Source: Bacteroidota bacterium (GTDB lineage Bacteria; Bacteroidota; Bacteroidia; Bacteroidales; Paludibacteraceae). From it: 64,000 bases of DNA. Positions 63,664-64,000 of the stretch are shown here, in pieces (position 1 is the stretch's first letter; every line of letters begins with the position of its first letter). The position numbers and the translations under genes are program-made. The stretch spans positions 62,001-126,000 of the forward strand of contig JAFNAS010000004.1 of the NCBI GenBank assembly GCA_017860295.1. Direction: 5' to 3'. Below the pieces are notes generated by a model. It searched no databases and was not told the DNA's origin. It worked only from the letters and a program-made list of their open reading frames with translations.

Positions 63664-64000
63664 ATGGTAGACATACACAACTATTCATCGCCATCCGACA
63701 AAACATCCGATAATCCCTTTTTTCAACCATTCGATACACCATTCGGTGCCATTCCATTTGATAAAATAAAACTCGAACACTATCGTCCTGCATTTCAACA
63801 TGCAATTCAATTGCACAATACTGAAATAGATCAAATTATAAACAATAAAGAGTTACCGTCGTTTCAAAATACAGTAGAAGCTCTGGAATGTTCCGGACGA
63901 TTACTTGAGTTGCTTGTCAATACATTTTTCAATCTGAATAGTGCCGAGACCAATGACGACATGCAACAACTGGCTGAAGAATTGTCTCCGATCTTAACCG
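63664..64000 (+). CDS. dcp: M3-family metallopeptidase, start only (dipeptidyl carboxypeptidase-like)
   Basis: The first 112 codons from the ATG at 63664 up to the window edge. They read MVDIHNYSSPSDKTSDNPFF, then FDTPFGAIPFDKIKLEHYRP, AFQHAIQLHNTEIDQII and FQNTVEALECSGRLLEL, the N-terminal pattern of dipeptidyl carboxypeptidase/oligopeptidase A (M3). The zinc-binding HExxH lies beyond base 64000. No signal peptide is seen, so it is probably cytoplasmic. The assignment to Dcp rather than another M3 member is provisional. Confidence 0.82.
   Translation, partial: MVDIHNYSSPSDKTSDNPFFQPFDTPFGAIPFDKIKLEHYRPAFQHAIQLHNTEIDQIINNKELPSFQNTVEALECSGRLLELLVNTFFNLNSAETNDDMQQLAEELSPILT

Overview
The window is a stretch of a Bacteroidota (Bacteroidales) chromosome. 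Several things show this: promoters of the Bacteroidetes sigma type (TTTG, about 19-20 bases, TAnnTTTG) stand before purA, frdCAB, prfB, ung, carA, pta and cydA; the fumarate reductase has the order frdC-frdA-frdB; a PorT-like protein of type IX secretion is present; and families common in this phylum (DUF2007, DUF2059, GxxExxY, four-helix bundle, HTH/HRDC-type helicase) occur. A Dysgonomonadaceae- or Paludibacteraceae-like anaerobe is my guess, but the genus cannot be fixed from this sequence. There are no rRNA genes, complete tRNA genes, transposases or CRISPR arrays.

Layout. 1-5.5 kb: purA (cut by the window edge), a VOC protein, and the frdCAB operon interrupted by a small four-helix-bundle gene. 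5.6-13 kb: B12-dependent ribonucleotide reductase, pabB/pabC (folate), pdxH, and small envelope or unknown genes. 13.4-16.5 kb: an accessory island with one 858-residue SIR2-TPR protein carrying eleven near-identical 35-residue repeats, followed by a 21-bp tandem repeat block. 16.5-25.6 kb: tgt, mtaB, an acyl-CoA synthetase, a patatin, a PIF1-like helicase and tsaB. 25.7-33.1 kb: yicC, a GxxExxY cassette, gmk, porT, gpmI, prfB (with a +1 programmed frameshift) and an ABC-F protein. 33.3-42.3 kb: a helical repeat protein, a ribbon-helix-helix protein, a nucleotidyltransferase-GHMP kinase fusion, secA, an MFS transporter, rubrerythrin, a nitroreductase and a YhcH protein. 42.5-49.1 kb: an exopolysaccharide precursor/export operon (two Wza-like lipoproteins, a Wzc-like kinase, two nucleotide-sugar dehydrogenases). 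49.2-64 kb: ung, carAB, pta-HAD-ackA, an aldo/keto reductase, PhoH with a PIN domain, cydAB and the start of an M3 peptidase.

Together the metabolic genes describe an anaerobe that respires fumarate, makes ATP through acetate (Pta/AckA), makes deoxynucleotides with the B12-dependent class II enzyme, and handles traces of oxygen with cytochrome bd and rubrerythrin.

The most interesting parts are (i) the SIR2-TPR gene, a candidate NAD-consuming defence protein with a recently homogenised repeat sensor, next to an unexplained 21-bp repeat block; (ii) two small-gene cassettes (GxxExxY and four-helix bundle) lodged between conserved housekeeping genes and bounded by inverted clusters of 8-9 bp repeats, plus a gene-less pair beside frdB; (iii) a dispersed GC-rich palindromic repeat family in at least five intergenic places; (iv) a queuine tRNA-ribosyltransferase lacking all three zinc cysteines; and (v) the prfB recoding site with an internal AGGAGG in a phylum that rarely uses Shine-Dalgarno sequences.
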